Shown in pieces: positions 30,954 to 43,027 of a stretch of DNA of 64,000 bases. The stretch covers positions 1,488,001 through 1,552,000 of the forward strand of contig NZ_VIRN01000064.1 in assembly GCF_008107725.1 (NCBI RefSeq), given 5' to 3'. A program made the translations under genes and the position numbers. The notes under the pieces are model-generated. The model did not search any database. It was not told the origin of the DNA and was given only the letters and a program-made list of their open reading frames with translations. Source of the stretch: Marinobacter sp. BW6 (GTDB taxonomy: Bacteria > Pseudomonadota > Gammaproteobacteria > Pseudomonadales > Oleiphilaceae). Numbering within the stretch: position 1 is the stretch's first letter; each line of letters begins with the position of its first letter.

Positions 30954-32411
30954 TTATTGCGGTTCACGCTGGTGCCAGTCGGTCACCTGCTGGAATTGAT
31001 GGGCGGCATTCAGCAAACGTGCCTCGGAGAAATAATCCCCGATGATCTGCAGACCCACCGGCAGACCGTCCACGAAACCGGCCGGTACTGACATGGCCGG
31101 AACGCCCGCCAGGTTGATGGCGATGGTGAATACGTCTTCCAGGTACATGGTCACCGGGTCGCTGGTCTTCTCGCCCTGAATGAAGGCAGGCGAGGGCGTG
31201 GTGGGGCTCATCAGCACGTCCACTTCCTTGAAGGCATTGATGAAATCCTGCTGGATCAGCCGGCGAACCTTCTGGGCCTTGAGGTAATAGGCATCGAAAT
31301 AGCCAGCGGAAAGAGCGTAGGTGCCCACCAGAATCCGACGTTTCACCTCTGTGCCGAAGCCCTCCGCGCGGGAGCGGGTGTAAAGATCCATCAGATCCTT
31401 CGGATCCTCGCAGCGGTAGCCATAGCGAACCCCGTCAAAACGGGACAGGTTGGCGGACGCCTCGGCGGGAGCAATAACGTAATAGGCAGCAATGGCCAGC
31501 TTCGCGTTTGGCAGTGACACCTCTTTAACGGTGGCACCGAGCTTCTCGTATTCGTTAACCGCGTTGCGAACCTGCTGCTCCATCGCGGGGCTGAGCTGGT
31601 CACTGAAGTATTCCTTCGGCAATCCGATCTTCAGACCTTTTAACGGCTCGTTCAGCGTGGCCGTGTAGTCCGGCACTTCGCGGTTAATAGATGTTGAATC
31701 CTTGGCGTCAAAGCCTGCCATCACGTTCAGCATCAGCGCGTTATCCTCTGCGCTGCGGGCAATAGTGCCGCCCTGGTCGAGACTGGAAGCAAAGGCAATC
31801 ATCCCGTACCGGGAAACCCGGCCATAAGTCGGCTTGAGTCCGGTAACGCCGCACAACGCCGCCGGCTGACGAATCGAACCGCCGGTGTCCGTGGCGGTAG
31901 CCGCCGGAACCAGACGAGCTGAAACCGCCGCCGCCGACCCGCCTGAAGAACCGCCGGGCACTCGTTTATTGCCCTGGCTCAGCCCCCATGGGTTGGTCAC
32001 TGCGCCAAAGTAACTGTTCTCGTTGGACGACCCCATGGCGAACTCGTCCATGTTGGTCTTGCCCAGACATACCGCACCCGCCTGGCGGAAATTCGCCGTA
32101 ACGGTAGCATCATAGGGCGGAACAAAATTCTCCAGCATCTTCGAGCCACAGGTGGTACGAACGCCGTTAGTACAGAAAATGTCCTTGTGCGCGAACGGAA
32201 CTCCCGTCCAGGGCGTCGCATTCCCCGCCGCGCGCTGTTCATCCGCCACCCGGGCATCGGACAGAGCCTGCTCTCCGGTCACGGTAATAAAGCTGTTGTA
32301 CTTGCCATCTTCCCGCTTGATGCGGTCGAGGAACTGCTGGGTCAGCTCCACACTGGAAATCTTGCCGCTTTCCAGTTCCCGGGAAAGCTCTGCTACGGAT
32401 TTGTTATGCAT
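30954..32411 (-). CDS. gatA: Asp/Glu-tRNA amidotransferase subunit A GatA
   Basis: Amidase-signature subunit generating ammonia from glutamine. 485 residues. The Ser-cisSer-Lys triad is visible: Lys in [12 protein letters not shown], and the serines in [11 protein letters not shown] and [10 protein letters not shown]. 21 nt upstream of gatB. Confidence 0.97.
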   Translation of the reverse strand: MHNKSVAELSRELESGKISSVELTQQFLDRIKREDGKYNSFITVTGEQALSDARVADEQRAAGNATPWTGVPFAHKDIFCTNGVRTTCGSKMLENFVPPYDATVTANFRQAGAVCLGKTNMDEFAMGSSNENSYFGAVTNPWGLSQGNKRVPGGSSGGSAAAVSARLVPAATATDTGGSIRQPAALCGVTGLKPTYGRVSRYGMIAFASSLDQGGTIARSAEDNALMLNVMAGFDAKDSTSINREVPDYTATLNEPLKGLKIGLPKEYFSDQLSPAMEQQVRNAVNEYEKLGATVKEVSLPNAKLAIAAYYVIAPAEASANLSRFDGVRYGYRCEDPKDLMDLYTRSRAEGFGTEVKRRILVGTYALSAGYFDAYYLKAQKVRRLIQQDFINAFKEVDVLMSPTTPSPAFIQGEKTSDPVTMYLEDVFTIAINLAGVPAMSVPAGFVDGLPVGLQIIGDYFSEARLLNAAHQFQQVTDWHQREPQ

Positions 32412-32470
32412 GATGAATCCTGAAATCGCTGTTCGTCAGATCACTCAGTTCCCGTGAATCACTCATTGGT

Positions 32471-32758
32471 TCATTCAATGACCCGGGGAACCAGATAAAG
32501 CCCGTTCTCGGTAGCCGGCGCAATCGCCTGGAACGCCTCCCGCTGATTGGTCTCCGTGACCTCATCGGCGCGCAGACGCTGGACGGCATCCAGCGGATGG
32601 GCCATAGGCTCAACCGAATCAGTGTCGGCCGCACCGAGCTGATCCACCAGATCCAGGATGTTGCCCAGATCCTTCTCCAGAGCCGAAACCTGCTCGTCAT
32701 CCACACGAATGCGGGCGAGCACAGCGACTTTTTCTATGTCATCACGGGAAATGGTCAC
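32471..32758 (-). CDS. gatC: Asp/Glu-tRNA amidotransferase subunit C GatC
   Basis: 95-residue linker subunit of GatCAB. ISRDDIEKVAVLARIRVDDE and the C-terminal GLYLVPRVIE are typical. First gene of the operon; its promoter must lie in the 369-nt divergent region shared with mreB, next to element A3. Confidence 0.95.
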   Translation of the reverse strand: MTISRDDIEKVAVLARIRVDDEQVSALEKDLGNILDLVDQLGAADTDSVEPMAHPLDAVQRLRADEVTETNQREAFQAIAPATENGLYLVPRVIE

Positions 32759-32827
32759 GCATTGCCTCCCAGGTAAATGAAATGTCGGTAATAAATCTTT
32801 AGAGATTGAAGGCGCTTCTGAAGTTCG

Positions 32828-32937
32828 GGGCCGGTCGGAGATACCCTTTCAAAACTGTTGAGGGCCAGGGACGGCCCGAAACAAGCGCACATGGATGTGC
32901 TCGTAGCGTGTTTTGAAAGGGAATCTCCGAGCGGCCC
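32828..32937 (+). repeat. Family A element A3
   Basis: 28-bp arms (32828-32855, 32910-32937) with two mismatches around a 54-nt core. One half of the core (from about 32882, with GCACATGGATGTGC) matches A2/A4; the other half has diverged but still forms a hairpin, GGGCCAGGGACGGCCC. Plus-strand loops AGGGA and AUGGA have their GGAs 24 nt apart. It occupies the divergent region 32759-33127 between gatC and mreB. Confidence 0.88.
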
Positions 32938-33028
32938 TCCACCCAAGCCAAAAAATTAAAGCGACATGGTAACAGATTCGAACAATCGCGGGAGGCCCCA
33001 GCCCATAAGGTAAATGTGTGAACCGTAA

Positions 33029-34171
<1,143 letters not shown>

Positions 34172-34173
34172 TC

Positions 34174-35097
34174 CTGTGGGGAGGGCTAGCCATTAAAACC
34201 ATCTTCGTCCAGGGGCCGGTTCCCGGCTTCAGGCTCTTCATTATTCTTCTCGTATCGGCAGCCCTGGTGGTTGCCGATGCGCGTTTCGACAAGCTCTCAA
34301 CCGTGCGAAGCACCATCGCAACCGGCCTGGCGCCAGTGTACTGGCTGGGTAATGCGCCCTACGAGTTTGCCGACTGGGCCGCCGGCCTGTTTGAAAACAA
34401 GCAGGATCTTCAGGAAGAGAACGAAGACCTCCGGGCCCGCTTGCTGATCCTCGAGCGCCGTGCCCTGAAATACGCCGCTCTTGCGTCTGAAAACAACGAA
34501 CTACGCCGCCTGATGAACTCATCTGAAGTGCTGGATGACCGGGTTATCGTTGGCGAGGTGGTCGGTGTCTCCCCGGATCCTTTTTCCCATGAGATTATTA
34601 TCAACAAGGGGCGCAGCGACGGCTTGTCGCCGGGCCAGGCCATTCTCGATGCCCATGGTTTGATGGGGCAGGTGGTGCAGAGCAGCCAGATCACCTCTCG
34701 CGTATTGCTGGTCTCCGACAGCAGCCACGCGGTGCCGGTGGAGGTAGTGCGCAACGGTTTGCGGGCAATCCTGCTGGGGACCGGCGATACCGATACCCTG
34801 GATCTCGTACATGTGCCGGACACGGCGGATATCCGGGAAGGCGATCTATTGGTCAGTTCCGGCCTGGGTGGCCGGTTTCCAAGGGGGTATCCGGTCGCAG
34901 AAGTCAGCCGCATTTCCAAGGAGCCGGGTGAACCGTTTGTCTCCATCGAAACCACGCCCAAGGCGCAGCTGAACCAGAGCCGTCTGGTGCTGGTGGTTTT
35001 CCCGCCGGAGAACGCTTCCCCTATCGAAGTTGATACCGATGAGGGCGAGCCTGTGGTCAATGTTGGCGAAGAGAACAGTCAGGGAGGGCAGGACTGA
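34174..35097 (+). CDS. mreC: Rod-shape protein MreC with non-canonical start
   Basis: Periplasmic scaffold linking MreB to wall synthases. The frame encodes IKTIFVQGPVPGFRLFI, LLVSAALVVAD (membrane helix), then a coiled coil (NKQDLQEENEDLRARL) and the beta-rich MreC domain. No ATG, GTG or TTG occurs in frame before or within the helix; the first is GTG at 34267, which would delete it. AGGAGG at 34161-34166 sits 7 nt before CTG 34174; ATT at 34192, with GGGAGG upstream, is the alternative. About 307 residues if CTG is used. Confidence 0.85.
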   Translation: MWGGLAIKTIFVQGPVPGFRLFIILLVSAALVVADARFDKLSTVRSTIATGLAPVYWLGNAPYEFADWAAGLFENKQDLQEENEDLRARLLILERRALKYAALASENNELRRLMNSSEVLDDRVIVGEVVGVSPDPFSHEIIINKGRSDGLSPGQAILDAHGLMGQVVQSSQITSRVLLVSDSSHAVPVEVVRNGLRAILLGTGDTDTLDLVHVPDTADIREGDLLVSSGLGGRFPRGYPVAEVSRISKEPGEPFVSIETTPKAQLNQSRLVLVVFPPENASPIEVDTDEGEPVVNVGEENSQGGQD

Positions 35098-35573
35098 TGT
35101 TATCGGTAATCAGCTATCCGGTTTTTGTGCTCTCCGTGATTGTTGCCCTTGTGTTCAGTATTTCCCTGTTTCCTGTTGGCTGGTTCGAGTTTCGCCCCGA
35201 GTGGCTGGGGCTGGTCGTTTTCTACTGGACTTTCCGGGCGCCTGCCCAGTTTGGCATCCTGCTGGCCTGGTGTCTTGGCCTGCTGCTGGATGTGCTGGAA
35301 GCCACCCCCCTTGGGGTGAACGCCATGGCCATGGCACTGATTGCCTTTCTGGTGCTAACCATTCATCAACGTTTGCGCATGTATCCGATGCCCCAGCAGT
35401 GCCTGATGGTGTTCCTGTTGCTGGGTATCAATCAGATGCTGGTGCATTTCGTAAAGCAGTTGCTGGGTGCCGATGACGCCGGATTCAGCTACCTCTGGCC
35501 GGCCCTGACCAGTGCGCTGGTATGGCCGGTATTCTGTATCCTGCTGGACAACATTAACCGCAAACTGGGTTAG
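35097..35573 (+). CDS. mreD: Rod-shape protein MreD
   Basis: Inner-membrane protein of the elongasome. 158 residues with about five hydrophobic segments ([50 protein letters not shown]). Overlaps the mreC stop by one base (TGATG). Confidence 0.92.
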   Translation: MLSVISYPVFVLSVIVALVFSISLFPVGWFEFRPEWLGLVVFYWTFRAPAQFGILLAWCLGLLLDVLEATPLGVNAMAMALIAFLVLTIHQRLRMYPMPQQCLMVFLLLGINQMLVHFVKQLLGADDAGFSYLWPALTSALVWPVFCILLDNINRKLG

Positions 35574-35575
35574 CC

Positions 35576-36181
35576 ATGCCATCGATCATTCTCGCTTCGG
35601 CCTCTCCGCGCCGGGCGGAGCTGTTGCAGCAAATCGGCCTGAAATTTTCGGTTCGTCCGGCGGACATCGATGAAACCCCGAAGCCTGATGAAACCCCGGA
35701 ACAGTATGTGGAACGGTTGGCGCGGGAGAAGGCTCGGGCCGTGGTCCAGTCTTCGCCAGAATGTCTGGTTCTGGGATCGGACACCTCCGTTGTGCTCGAC
35801 GGCAAGATACTCGGTAAGCCTTCAGGCCCGGCGGATGCCCGGGAAACCCTTGCCCGGCTCTCCGGTGTCACCCATCAAGTCATGACAGCCGTAGCGCTGG
35901 CCACTGAAGGCCAGTGCCAGTCTGTTCTGGTCATTACCGAGGTTTGTTTCAGAGAACTCTCGACAGCAGAGATCGAAGCCTATGTTGCCAGCGGCGAACC
36001 CATGGACAAGGCCGGGAGTTATGGAATTCAGGGCCTTGGTGGTATTTTTGTTAATGAGCTCCGGGGTAGCTACAGTGCCGTGGTTGGTCTGCCGCTGCAG
36101 GAAACCGCCGCATTGCTGGCTGGTGCCGGTTACCCGGTCTGGAAAAACTGGCCGCGCAGTCTGGAGAGCCAAAGGTTATGA
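35576..36181 (+). CDS. maf: Maf/YhdE nucleotide pyrophosphatase
   Basis: Hydrolyses dTTP/UTP (YhdE group) and modified nucleotides. 201 residues; [16 protein letters not shown] is the Maf signature, with [15 protein letters not shown] and [10 protein letters not shown] completing the active site. 2 nt after mreD and overlapping rng by 4 bp. Confidence 0.93.
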   Translation: MPSIILASASPRRAELLQQIGLKFSVRPADIDETPKPDETPEQYVERLAREKARAVVQSSPECLVLGSDTSVVLDGKILGKPSGPADARETLARLSGVTHQVMTAVALATEGQCQSVLVITEVCFRELSTAEIEAYVASGEPMDKAGSYGIQGLGGIFVNELRGSYSAVVGLPLQETAALLAGAGYPVWKNWPRSLESQRL

Positions 36182-37659
36182 GTGAAGAGATTCTGATCAA
36201 CGTCACCCCGGTGGAAACCCGGGTGGCCCTGGTTGAAAACGGCATGCTGCAGGAAGCCTACATAGAGCGCACCAGCAGGAAAGGCATTGTCGGGAACATC
36301 TACAAGGGCAAGGTGGTGCGTGTTTTGCCGGGCATGGAAGCGGCGTTCGTCGATATTGGTCTGGAACGGGCTGCATTTATTCATGCCTCCGATGTGGTTC
36401 CGAGTCAGTCCAATGGCGATGAGCCCACCGATGCCCCGAAGACCGTTCCGGATATTCGCACGCTGCTCCGCGAGGGGCAGTCCCTCGTCGTCCAGGTTAC
36501 CAAGGACCCGATCGGCACCAAGGGCGCCCGTCTGACCACCCAGCTTTCAATCCCGTCCCGATACCTGGTGTTTATGCCTGGTGTCAGCCATGTCGGTATT
36601 TCGCAGCGGATTGAAGACGACACCGAACGGGCGCGGCTGAAAACCCTGGTCGAGGAGGCGGCAGCGGAAGACCAGGACGTTCAGGGCGGCTATATTATCC
36701 GGACTGCGGCAGAAGCGGCCCCGCCTGAGGACCTGATTGGCGATATGGCTTACCTGCACCGGTTGAGTCAGTCGATCCATGAGCGAATTGCCCGGGTCCA
36801 GGCACCGGCTGTTGTGTACCAGGACTTGCCGTTGTTCATTCGCACCATCCGTGACCTGATCCGGCCACAGACCGAAAAGGTACGCATCGATAGCCGCGAG
36901 AGCCATCAGAGGGTGATGGAGTTTGTCGATGAGTTCGTTACGGAGTTTGCCGACAAGGTCGAGTATTACCCTGGTGAACGCCCCATCTTTGATCTCTATT
37001 CGGTGGAAGACGAAATCCAGAAAGCCCTCAGTCGGAAGGTCCAGCTGAAGTCCGGCGGTTATGTGATTATCGACCAGACCGAGGCCATGACCACCATCGA
37101 TATCAATACCGGTGCGTTCGTGGGGCACCGGAATCTGGAAGAGACCATCTTCAAGACCAATCTGGAGGCGGCACGAGCGATTAGTCGTCAACTTCGCCTG
37201 CGAAATCTTGGCGGCATTATCATCATCGATTTTATCGACATGGAAGACCCGGAGCACCAGCGTCAGGTCCACCGCATGCTGGAAAAAATGCTGGAACGGG
37301 ATCACGCCAAGACCAAGATCACCGGGGTTTCCGAGCTGGGCCTGGTGGAAATGACCCGCAAACGTACTACCGAGAGCCTTGGCCAGGTGCTTTGTGAACC
37401 CTGCCCGATCTGTGACGGGCGCGGTTTTCTGAAAACCACCGAGACCGTGTGCTACGAGGTCTTCCGGGAAATTCTCCGGGTGAATCGCGCCTATGATGCC
37501 GAAAGCTATCTCGTGATGGCCTCCCAGAGTGTTGTGGATCGTCTGCTGGATGAAGAATCGGATAACGTGGCCGATCTTGAAACCTTCATCAGCAAGACCA
37601 TCCGTTTCCAGGTGGAGCCGTTCTATAGCCAGGAGCAGTACGATGTTGTTCTGCTCTGA
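36178..37659 (+). CDS. rng: Ribonuclease G
   Basis: Endoribonuclease for 16S rRNA 5' maturation and mRNA decay. 493 residues: S1 domain ([20 protein letters not shown]), catalytic DNase I-like region with [12 protein letters not shown] and IIIDFIDM, and zinc-link [11 protein letters not shown]. Shorter than RNase E, without the degradosome tail. Confidence 0.96.
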   Translation: MSEEILINVTPVETRVALVENGMLQEAYIERTSRKGIVGNIYKGKVVRVLPGMEAAFVDIGLERAAFIHASDVVPSQSNGDEPTDAPKTVPDIRTLLREGQSLVVQVTKDPIGTKGARLTTQLSIPSRYLVFMPGVSHVGISQRIEDDTERARLKTLVEEAAAEDQDVQGGYIIRTAAEAAPPEDLIGDMAYLHRLSQSIHERIARVQAPAVVYQDLPLFIRTIRDLIRPQTEKVRIDSRESHQRVMEFVDEFVTEFADKVEYYPGERPIFDLYSVEDEIQKALSRKVQLKSGGYVIIDQTEAMTTIDINTGAFVGHRNLEETIFKTNLEAARAISRQLRLRNLGGIIIIDFIDMEDPEHQRQVHRMLEKMLERDHAKTKITGVSELGLVEMTRKRTTESLGQVLCEPCPICDGRGFLKTTETVCYEVFREILRVNRAYDAESYLVMASQSVVDRLLDEESDNVADLETFISKTIRFQVEPFYSQEQYDVVLL

Positions 37660-37699
37660 TACCGGGAAACTGTGCCGGTTACTGGATTAAGGGGCCCCA

Positions 37700-40600
37700 A
37701 TGTCCTCCGCTGATCAAGAACCGCCACTCGCGGAGAACCTGCCCGAGAGCCCCCCAGTTCGGCTATTGGCGCGGTTGGCCAGCCTGATCTGGTGGATGCT
37801 GTTGACACTGCTGGTGCTCCTGGCGCTCTATGCCGGGCTCGGCCGGCAGCTGACTCAGAATGTGGATAGCTTTCGCGATGATCTGGCCCGGGAACTTTCC
37901 GACCGACTTGGCCATGATATCAGTATTGGTCGCCTGTCCTCCCAGTGGTACTGGCTCGATCCTGCATTTACAGCCCGAGATATTCAGATCAGTCACCCTG
38001 ACACTGGTATCGTCGTTGCCAACCTTCAGCACCTGAATATCCGATTTGATGCGCTCGCATCGCTGACGCGCCTGAGAATCGTCTTTGAGGATTTTGAGGC
38101 AGACGGCCTGGAGCTGACCGTTAATCAGGAACGCGGCGGCGATGTCGCTGTGAGGGGGGCGGACATACCCGGACCAGTGAGCAATCAGCTGCAGGAATGG
38201 CTGGAGCTTGCCGGCAAATGGCTGTCCGACCCTTACGTCAAGATTACCCGCGTCAATCTGGGCATCCGGGACAATCAGGGTAATCTTCGCCATCTCGATA
38301 TCCCCCAGTTGGACCTGCACTACCACCGAGGGCTCTTCCATGCGTCGGGCCGGGCCATGCAGTCCGGCACCACCCAGCAGCTGGCCAGCTTTGCCCTGGT
38401 TGGCCAGCATTTTTTCAGAGGCGATTTCACCGGTCAGCTGTACCTTGATGTCGATTCCGGTCGGCTGTTTGACGGGCTGATCGACGAATACCAGTGGCGA
38501 TCGCTCCGGGTAGAAGGGTTTGATCTGGGCGGAGAGGGCTGGCTCACCTTCCGCGATGGTTTGCTGCAACAGGTGACCGGCACGGTGCGGACACCCTATC
38601 TGCAGCTGGGGGTCGGGTATGAATCCCTTGCGCCCCTCGAAGACATCGAGGCGCGATTTGGCTGGCGTCGCCACGATAGTGTAATGACCGATGTGAATAT
38701 GGTCGAGTCCGGGGCTTTCGCTCTTGGGGAGTGGCATCTGAAGCAGCTCCAGTGGACCTGGGATGGCGATGTGGTTTCGCCCTTCAGTCTCCGCCTGGCA
38801 CCCTCTGAGGGGGGTATGTCCGTCATCGCTGACGCCTTGCCGCTCGCGCCCACCCGGCGCCTGGCGGCCAGGCTCCCGATATTGCCGGAGCGTGCACTCA
38901 GGGCTTTGCGTGACTATCGGCCCGGCGGCTTTCTGGATCAATTGAAAATCTTCTTTCCCGAGGGCGCTCCGGAGGACTTTGAACTTTCCGGTCGTTTGCG
39001 CGAAGTCAGTGTCAGGGCCCACGGTGGTGCACCGGGCGTCACCTCGGTCAACGGAGAGATTTTTCTGGACCGGAAAAAGGGATATGTCCGGGTCGCCGCC
39101 GGAGAGTCGCCGGTTTCGCTCGAGTTCCCGGAGCTTTTCGGTGGCGCATGGTCGTTTCCGGCATTTGACGGCCCGGTAGCCTGGCAACTCGATGGTGCTA
39201 TTACCCGCGTGTTTTCTGACGGCGTCCGGATGCGCTATGGCGAAGCCACCGAACTCGAGGGTGCTTTTGATCTGAGGATGGACCGCGAGGGCGAGGACAA
39301 TCTTGGCCTCAGGGTTTCAGTGAAAAACGGCAATGCCGGGATGCTGGCAGATTTTGTTCCGGTCAAAGCGGTCAACCCCGGACTGTATGATTGGCTCACG
39401 ACGGCTATTCTCGAGGCAGACATCACCTCGGGAACCTTTTTCGGCCACGGCCAGATAGGGTCCGGTGCGCCGAGGGGCTCTTTCGTTACCTCAATGATTT
39501 ACGAATTTGATCAGGCATCCGTCAGTTATGATGACGCCTGGCCGGAAGTCACAGGTGCCCGGGGCAATGTCAGGGTTCACAATGGGAGCACCCTGGTCCG
39601 TCTTGAAGCGGGCCGTACCGGAGGCCTGGACCTCGATCCCGGAACCGTCCGTGTTATTCCATCAGATCAAGGTACACGGATAAGGGTTGATACCTCGGCT
39701 TTGGTGCCCGGTGCGTCGGTTGGTTACTGGATGGAAAATAGCCCATTGGGTGCTATGGCAGGAACAGAGGCCCAGAAGCTGCAGTATGGTGGCGAGTATC
39801 AGCTGGATTTGGGGATTGATCTGCCGCTGGGTTCGGAAAAACCGCCTGTGGTTGAGGCGAACATTGCCGTAGAGGAAGGCTCCGTCTCCTATCCTGCTGC
39901 AGGGTTGGCCTGGCAATCGGTTCGGGGTGAGCTGACTTACCACAGCGAAGACGGTTTTTCGGGTGGCCCCATGGCCGCGGAATTTTTTGGTGAGCCGGTA
40001 ACCATAGCATTTAGCAAGTCCGGGACAGGCAACGCACTTACCATTCGTCAGTCAGGCGCTCTCCCGGTACCCGGTGTCTTTGACCGGGCAGGGCTCGGGG
40101 CTGACTCCGGCTATGGTCTGCAGGGCCGGGTTGCCTATACTGCGGATCTGGATGTAGGGGCCGAGTCAACGTCCGGCATTCGAGTGCGCTCCAGTCTTGA
40201 AGGTCTGGCAGTTGACTGGCCGGACCCGCTGTCAAAAACAGCAGGTGAGGCCGCGCCGCTGCGGGCGACCATCAATCCATCCGCCACAGGCGGCCTCGGT
40301 ATTACCGGCGACTGGGAAAACCGGGCCACTTTCGATCTGTTGTGGAAGGAGGCTGGATTTGACTTGCGCCTTGGTCGTCTCTATCTCGGTGCTCAGGTAC
40401 TGCATGACATCGATATCAACGCGCTCGATCTTGGTGACCGTTGGGTGGTTACCACCAGTTCGCAACGGGCAGAAGGCCGGCTGGTACTGCCGCAGAACGG
40501 CGATACGGTAAAGGCCGATTTTGAGGTACTACGGCTCGTTCGAAACGATACTCCCCGCGAGCAGTCGCCGGAATTGCTCACTCTGGAGGAACAGCTGGAA

Positions 40601-41455
40601 GCCTTCCGGGCCCTGGACATGGGCAGTTGGCCCGATATCGATGTGTCCATTACTGAACTTCAGCTAAACGACGAATCGCTGGGTCGATGGGGCTTCCGGC
40701 TTCGCCCCGAGCCGTTCCGGCTGAAGGTGAGCGACATTGAAGGTCGCCTCAATTCCCTGACCCTGCTGGGCGATATGACCTGGAGCATCGTCGGGGATCG
40801 TGAAACCAGCCGGTTTACGGGGTCTATTACTGGTGGTGCCCTGGCGGATCTGAACGAGCTGTTGAACGCCGAGATGCCAGTAACCAACAAGGGTACCAAC
40901 ATAGAGCTGGATCTGGACTGGCCCGGCCGCCCCGATGAGTTTTCCATACCGGAACTCAGCGGCACTGTCAGCCTGAGATTGGATGAGGGCGTGATCCTTG
41001 AGCGAAATAACACAGCTCAATTGTTCCGGGTTTTCAATCTCCTGAACTCCGACACCCTCTGGCGCCGGTTGAAGCTCGACTTCTCCGATCTGTACGAACG
41101 GGGCGTGGCCTTTGATGCGATTTCGGGCAAAGCCCAGATCATCAACGGATTGCTGAACATGGATCCCGAGCTGCAGATCGTGGGCCCGTCGGGCGCCTTC
41201 AAGCTCAGTGGCACCACCAATATGGCGAGTGAGGAGCTGGATATGCGGCTTGTGGTTGTGTTGCCGCTGACCCAGAATCTGCCCCTGGCCGCTCTGCTCA
41301 TGGGGGCGGGAGCGCCGATTGGCGGCGCCTTGTTTGTGCTGGACAAAATTCTGGGCGATCCTCTGAGCAAGCTCACCAGCGCAACCTACAGTGTGACCGG
41401 CACATGGGATGAGCCGGAAGTGGATCTGCAACGGGTATTTGATACCGGTGAATAA
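37700..41455 (+). CDS. yhdP: YhdP family AsmA-like phospholipid transporter
   Basis: Large envelope protein, 1251 residues, with a single N-terminal membrane helix (LIWWMLLTLLVLLALYAGLG) and a long repetitive beta periplasmic part; the C-terminus has the DUF3971/AsmA-like region. Family members bridge inner and outer membranes and move phospholipid (with TamB, YdbH). Follows rng in the usual mreBCD-maf-rng-yhdP order. Confidence 0.93.
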   Translation: MSSADQEPPLAENLPESPPVRLLARLASLIWWMLLTLLVLLALYAGLGRQLTQNVDSFRDDLARELSDRLGHDISIGRLSSQWYWLDPAFTARDIQISHPDTGIVVANLQHLNIRFDALASLTRLRIVFEDFEADGLELTVNQERGGDVAVRGADIPGPVSNQLQEWLELAGKWLSDPYVKITRVNLGIRDNQGNLRHLDIPQLDLHYHRGLFHASGRAMQSGTTQQLASFALVGQHFFRGDFTGQLYLDVDSGRLFDGLIDEYQWRSLRVEGFDLGGEGWLTFRDGLLQQVTGTVRTPYLQLGVGYESLAPLEDIEARFGWRRHDSVMTDVNMVESGAFALGEWHLKQLQWTWDGDVVSPFSLRLAPSEGGMSVIADALPLAPTRRLAARLPILPERALRALRDYRPGGFLDQLKIFFPEGAPEDFELSGRLREVSVRAHGGAPGVTSVNGEIFLDRKKGYVRVAAGESPVSLEFPELFGGAWSFPAFDGPVAWQLDGAITRVFSDGVRMRYGEATELEGAFDLRMDREGEDNLGLRVSVKNGNAGMLADFVPVKAVNPGLYDWLTTAILEADITSGTFFGHGQIGSGAPRGSFVTSMIYEFDQASVSYDDAWPEVTGARGNVRVHNGSTLVRLEAGRTGGLDLDPGTVRVIPSDQGTRIRVDTSALVPGASVGYWMENSPLGAMAGTEAQKLQYGGEYQLDLGIDLPLGSEKPPVVEANIAVEEGSVSYPAAGLAWQSVRGELTYHSEDGFSGGPMAAEFFGEPVTIAFSKSGTGNALTIRQSGALPVPGVFDRAGLGADSGYGLQGRVAYTADLDVGAESTSGIRVRSSLEGLAVDWPDPLSKTAGEAAPLRATINPSATGGLGITGDWENRATFDLLWKEAGFDLRLGRLYLGAQVLHDIDINALDLGDRWVVTTSSQRAEGRLVLPQNGDTVKADFEVLRLVRNDTPREQSPELLTLEEQLEAFRALDMGSWPDIDVSITELQLNDESLGRWGFRLRPEPFRLKVSDIEGRLNSLTLLGDMTWSIVGDRETSRFTGSITGGALADLNELLNAEMPVTNKGTNIELDLDWPGRPDEFSIPELSGTVSLRLDEGVILERNNTAQLFRVFNLLNSDTLWRRLKLDFSDLYERGVAFDAISGKAQIINGLLNMDPELQIVGPSGAFKLSGTTNMASEELDMRLVVVLPLTQNLPLAALLMGAGAPIGGALFVLDKILGDPLSKLTSATYSVTGTWDEPEVDLQRVFDTGE

Positions 41456-41485
41456 TTTTACTGTTCGGCAACAACGGAGGCAGTT

Positions 41486-42331
41486 ATGAGCAAGCGTGTT
41501 TCCAACCGGGTCGCAGCCATTCAAATGGTCAGCGGTCATGATATCGAGGCCAACCTGGCCGAAGCGGAACGGCTGCTGGCCAAGGCCGCTGCGCAGGGCG
41601 CCTCTGTTGCGGTGCTGCCGGAGAATTTCGCGGTCCTGGCCACCTCTCAGATGATCGATTGTGGTCGCCAGGAAGCGGGCCCGGACCCGGTTATCAGAGG
41701 ATTTCTTGCGGAGCAGGCTCGAAAACTGGGGATCTGGATTGTTGGTGGATCAATGCCTGTGGCCAGGCGGCCGGATGGTTCAGAAATGGACGATCGGGTT
41801 CGGGCAACTTGCCTGGTGTTTGACGACCAGGGCAAGGAAGTTGCCCGTTACGACAAGATCCATTTGTTTGATGCCATGGTAGAGGATGCCCATGGCCAAT
41901 ATCGCGAATCCGACACCTTCGAGCCTGGTGAGCAGGTGGTTACCGTGGAGACACCCGCGGGGAAGCTGGGCCTGGCTATCTGTTACGATCTGCGCTTTCC
42001 GGAACTGTTCCGGCTACTGCGAGAGCAGGAGGTCGACTGGATTTGCCTGCCAAGCGCCTTTACCTGGCAGACCGGTGATGCTCACTGGTACCCGTTGATC
42101 CGGGCGCGAGCCATTGAGAACCAGGTATGGGTGGTGGCACCGGGCCAGGGCGGCCAGAACAGCGAGCGGCGTCGCACCTATGGCCACAGTCTGATTTGTG
42201 ATCCCTGGGGCAGGGTGGTGACGGAAATGGGAGAAGGCCCGGGTCTGGTTAGCGCTGATTTGGATGCAGATCAGGTAGCCAATCTGCGTACCCGTATGCC
42301 GGTGTGGGGGCATCGTCGGCTCAAAGGCTGA
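41486..42331 (+). CDS. Carbon-nitrogen hydrolase (Nit/YbeM type)
   Basis: 281 residues, nitrilase superfamily. The Glu-Lys-Cys triad is visible: E46 in LPENFAVL, Lys in YDKIHLFD and Cys in AICYDLRFPELF. Similar to Nit1/NitFhit omega-amidases that clear deaminated glutathione; that substrate is inferred by family. GGAGGCAG precedes the ATG. Last of the plus-strand cluster. Confidence 0.88.
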   Translation: MSKRVSNRVAAIQMVSGHDIEANLAEAERLLAKAAAQGASVAVLPENFAVLATSQMIDCGRQEAGPDPVIRGFLAEQARKLGIWIVGGSMPVARRPDGSEMDDRVRATCLVFDDQGKEVARYDKIHLFDAMVEDAHGQYRESDTFEPGEQVVTVETPAGKLGLAICYDLRFPELFRLLREQEVDWICLPSAFTWQTGDAHWYPLIRARAIENQVWVVAPGQGGQNSERRRTYGHSLICDPWGRVVTEMGEGPGLVSADLDADQVANLRTRMPVWGHRRLKG

Positions 42332-42340
42332 AAGCAGGGT

Positions 42341-42356
42341 AGATGAACGTTCATCT
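42341..42356. other. 16-bp perfect palindrome between convergent genes
   Basis: AGATGAACGTTCATCT, extended by GGGT/GACC flanks, in the 43-nt gap between the convergent nitrilase and darP genes. A shared terminator stem is likely although there is no clear T-run. Confidence 0.4.
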
Positions 42357-42374
42357 GACCCCTCATTCACAAGC

Positions 42375-42902
42375 TTACATGGCCTCAGCGTCGTCGATGC
42401 ATTCCCGAAGATAGCGGAACAGTTTCCGGGCCTGGCCGGTGTTCTTCTGTTTTTCGACGTCCTTGCGAGCGTTGCGCGCCAGGTTTCGCAGATGCTGCAT
42501 ATCGGCAGTGGTGCAATAGCTGAAGAATTCGCCAACAACTGAGTCACCCTCTGCAATCATCCGGTCCCGCCAGCGCTCTGCCAGGTGATGCCGGCGGGTG
42601 TGTTCCTCGCTACCGGCATCAAAGGCATCGATGGCTTTCGCAAGGGCTTCGGGATCGTCTTCCTGGCGGATGACTTTGCCGATGTACTGCAGGTGCCGTC
42701 GTTTGGCTTCGTTCTGGCGGATACGACGCGATTCTTCAATGGCAGCACGAAGGGTGTCGCTGATCGGCAGCGTTTCCAGCTGATCATTGCTCAGGTCCAG
42801 CATCCGCTTGCCAAGATCCTGCAGGGCATGCATCTCCCGTTTTACCTGGGATTTGCTGGGGCCGTCGTATTCTGGTGTCTCGTTGTCGTGGTTGTCTTTC
42901 AT
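42375..42902 (-). CDS. darP: Ribosome-associated protein DarP/YjgA
   Basis: 175 residues, highly charged: SKSQVKREMHALQDLGKRML, LPISDTLRAAIEESRRI, and FFSYCTTADMQHLRNLARNA. DarP associates with the 50S subunit during late assembly. Confidence 0.93.
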   Translation of the reverse strand: MKDNHDNETPEYDGPSKSQVKREMHALQDLGKRMLDLSNDQLETLPISDTLRAAIEESRRIRQNEAKRRHLQYIGKVIRQEDDPEALAKAIDAFDAGSEEHTRRHHLAERWRDRMIAEGDSVVGEFFSYCTTADMQHLRNLARNARKDVEKQKNTGQARKLFRYLRECIDDAEAM

Positions 42903-42916
42903 AAGTTCAGCCTTGT

Positions 42917-42947
42917 TGTCGGGTTACGCTTCGCTAACCCGACCTAC
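42917..42947 (-). repeat. Family B REP-like repeat
   Basis: Minus strand GTAGGTCGGGTTAGCGAAGC and so on. Stem is TCGGGTTA/TAACCCGA, a compensated change from TCGGATTA/TAATCCGA in the next copy. GTAG ends of this and the next copy face each other over 19 nt. Confidence 0.88.
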
Positions 42948-42966
42948 AAAAAAAGAGCACCCAACC

Positions 42967-42997
42967 GTAGGTCGGATTAGCGAAGCGTAATCCGACA
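42967..42997 (+). repeat. Family B REP-like repeat
   Basis: GTAGGTCGGATTAGCGAAGC then GTAATCCGACA: tetranucleotide GTAG plus palindrome with a GCGAAGC centre. Confidence 0.9.
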
Positions 42998-43027
42998 CCC
43001 GATTAGGTATAGAAATTCCCGCCCGCC

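Noticed and set aside
37763..39187. 474-codon frame opposite yhdP
   Set aside because: Antisense shadow of a well-supported large gene.
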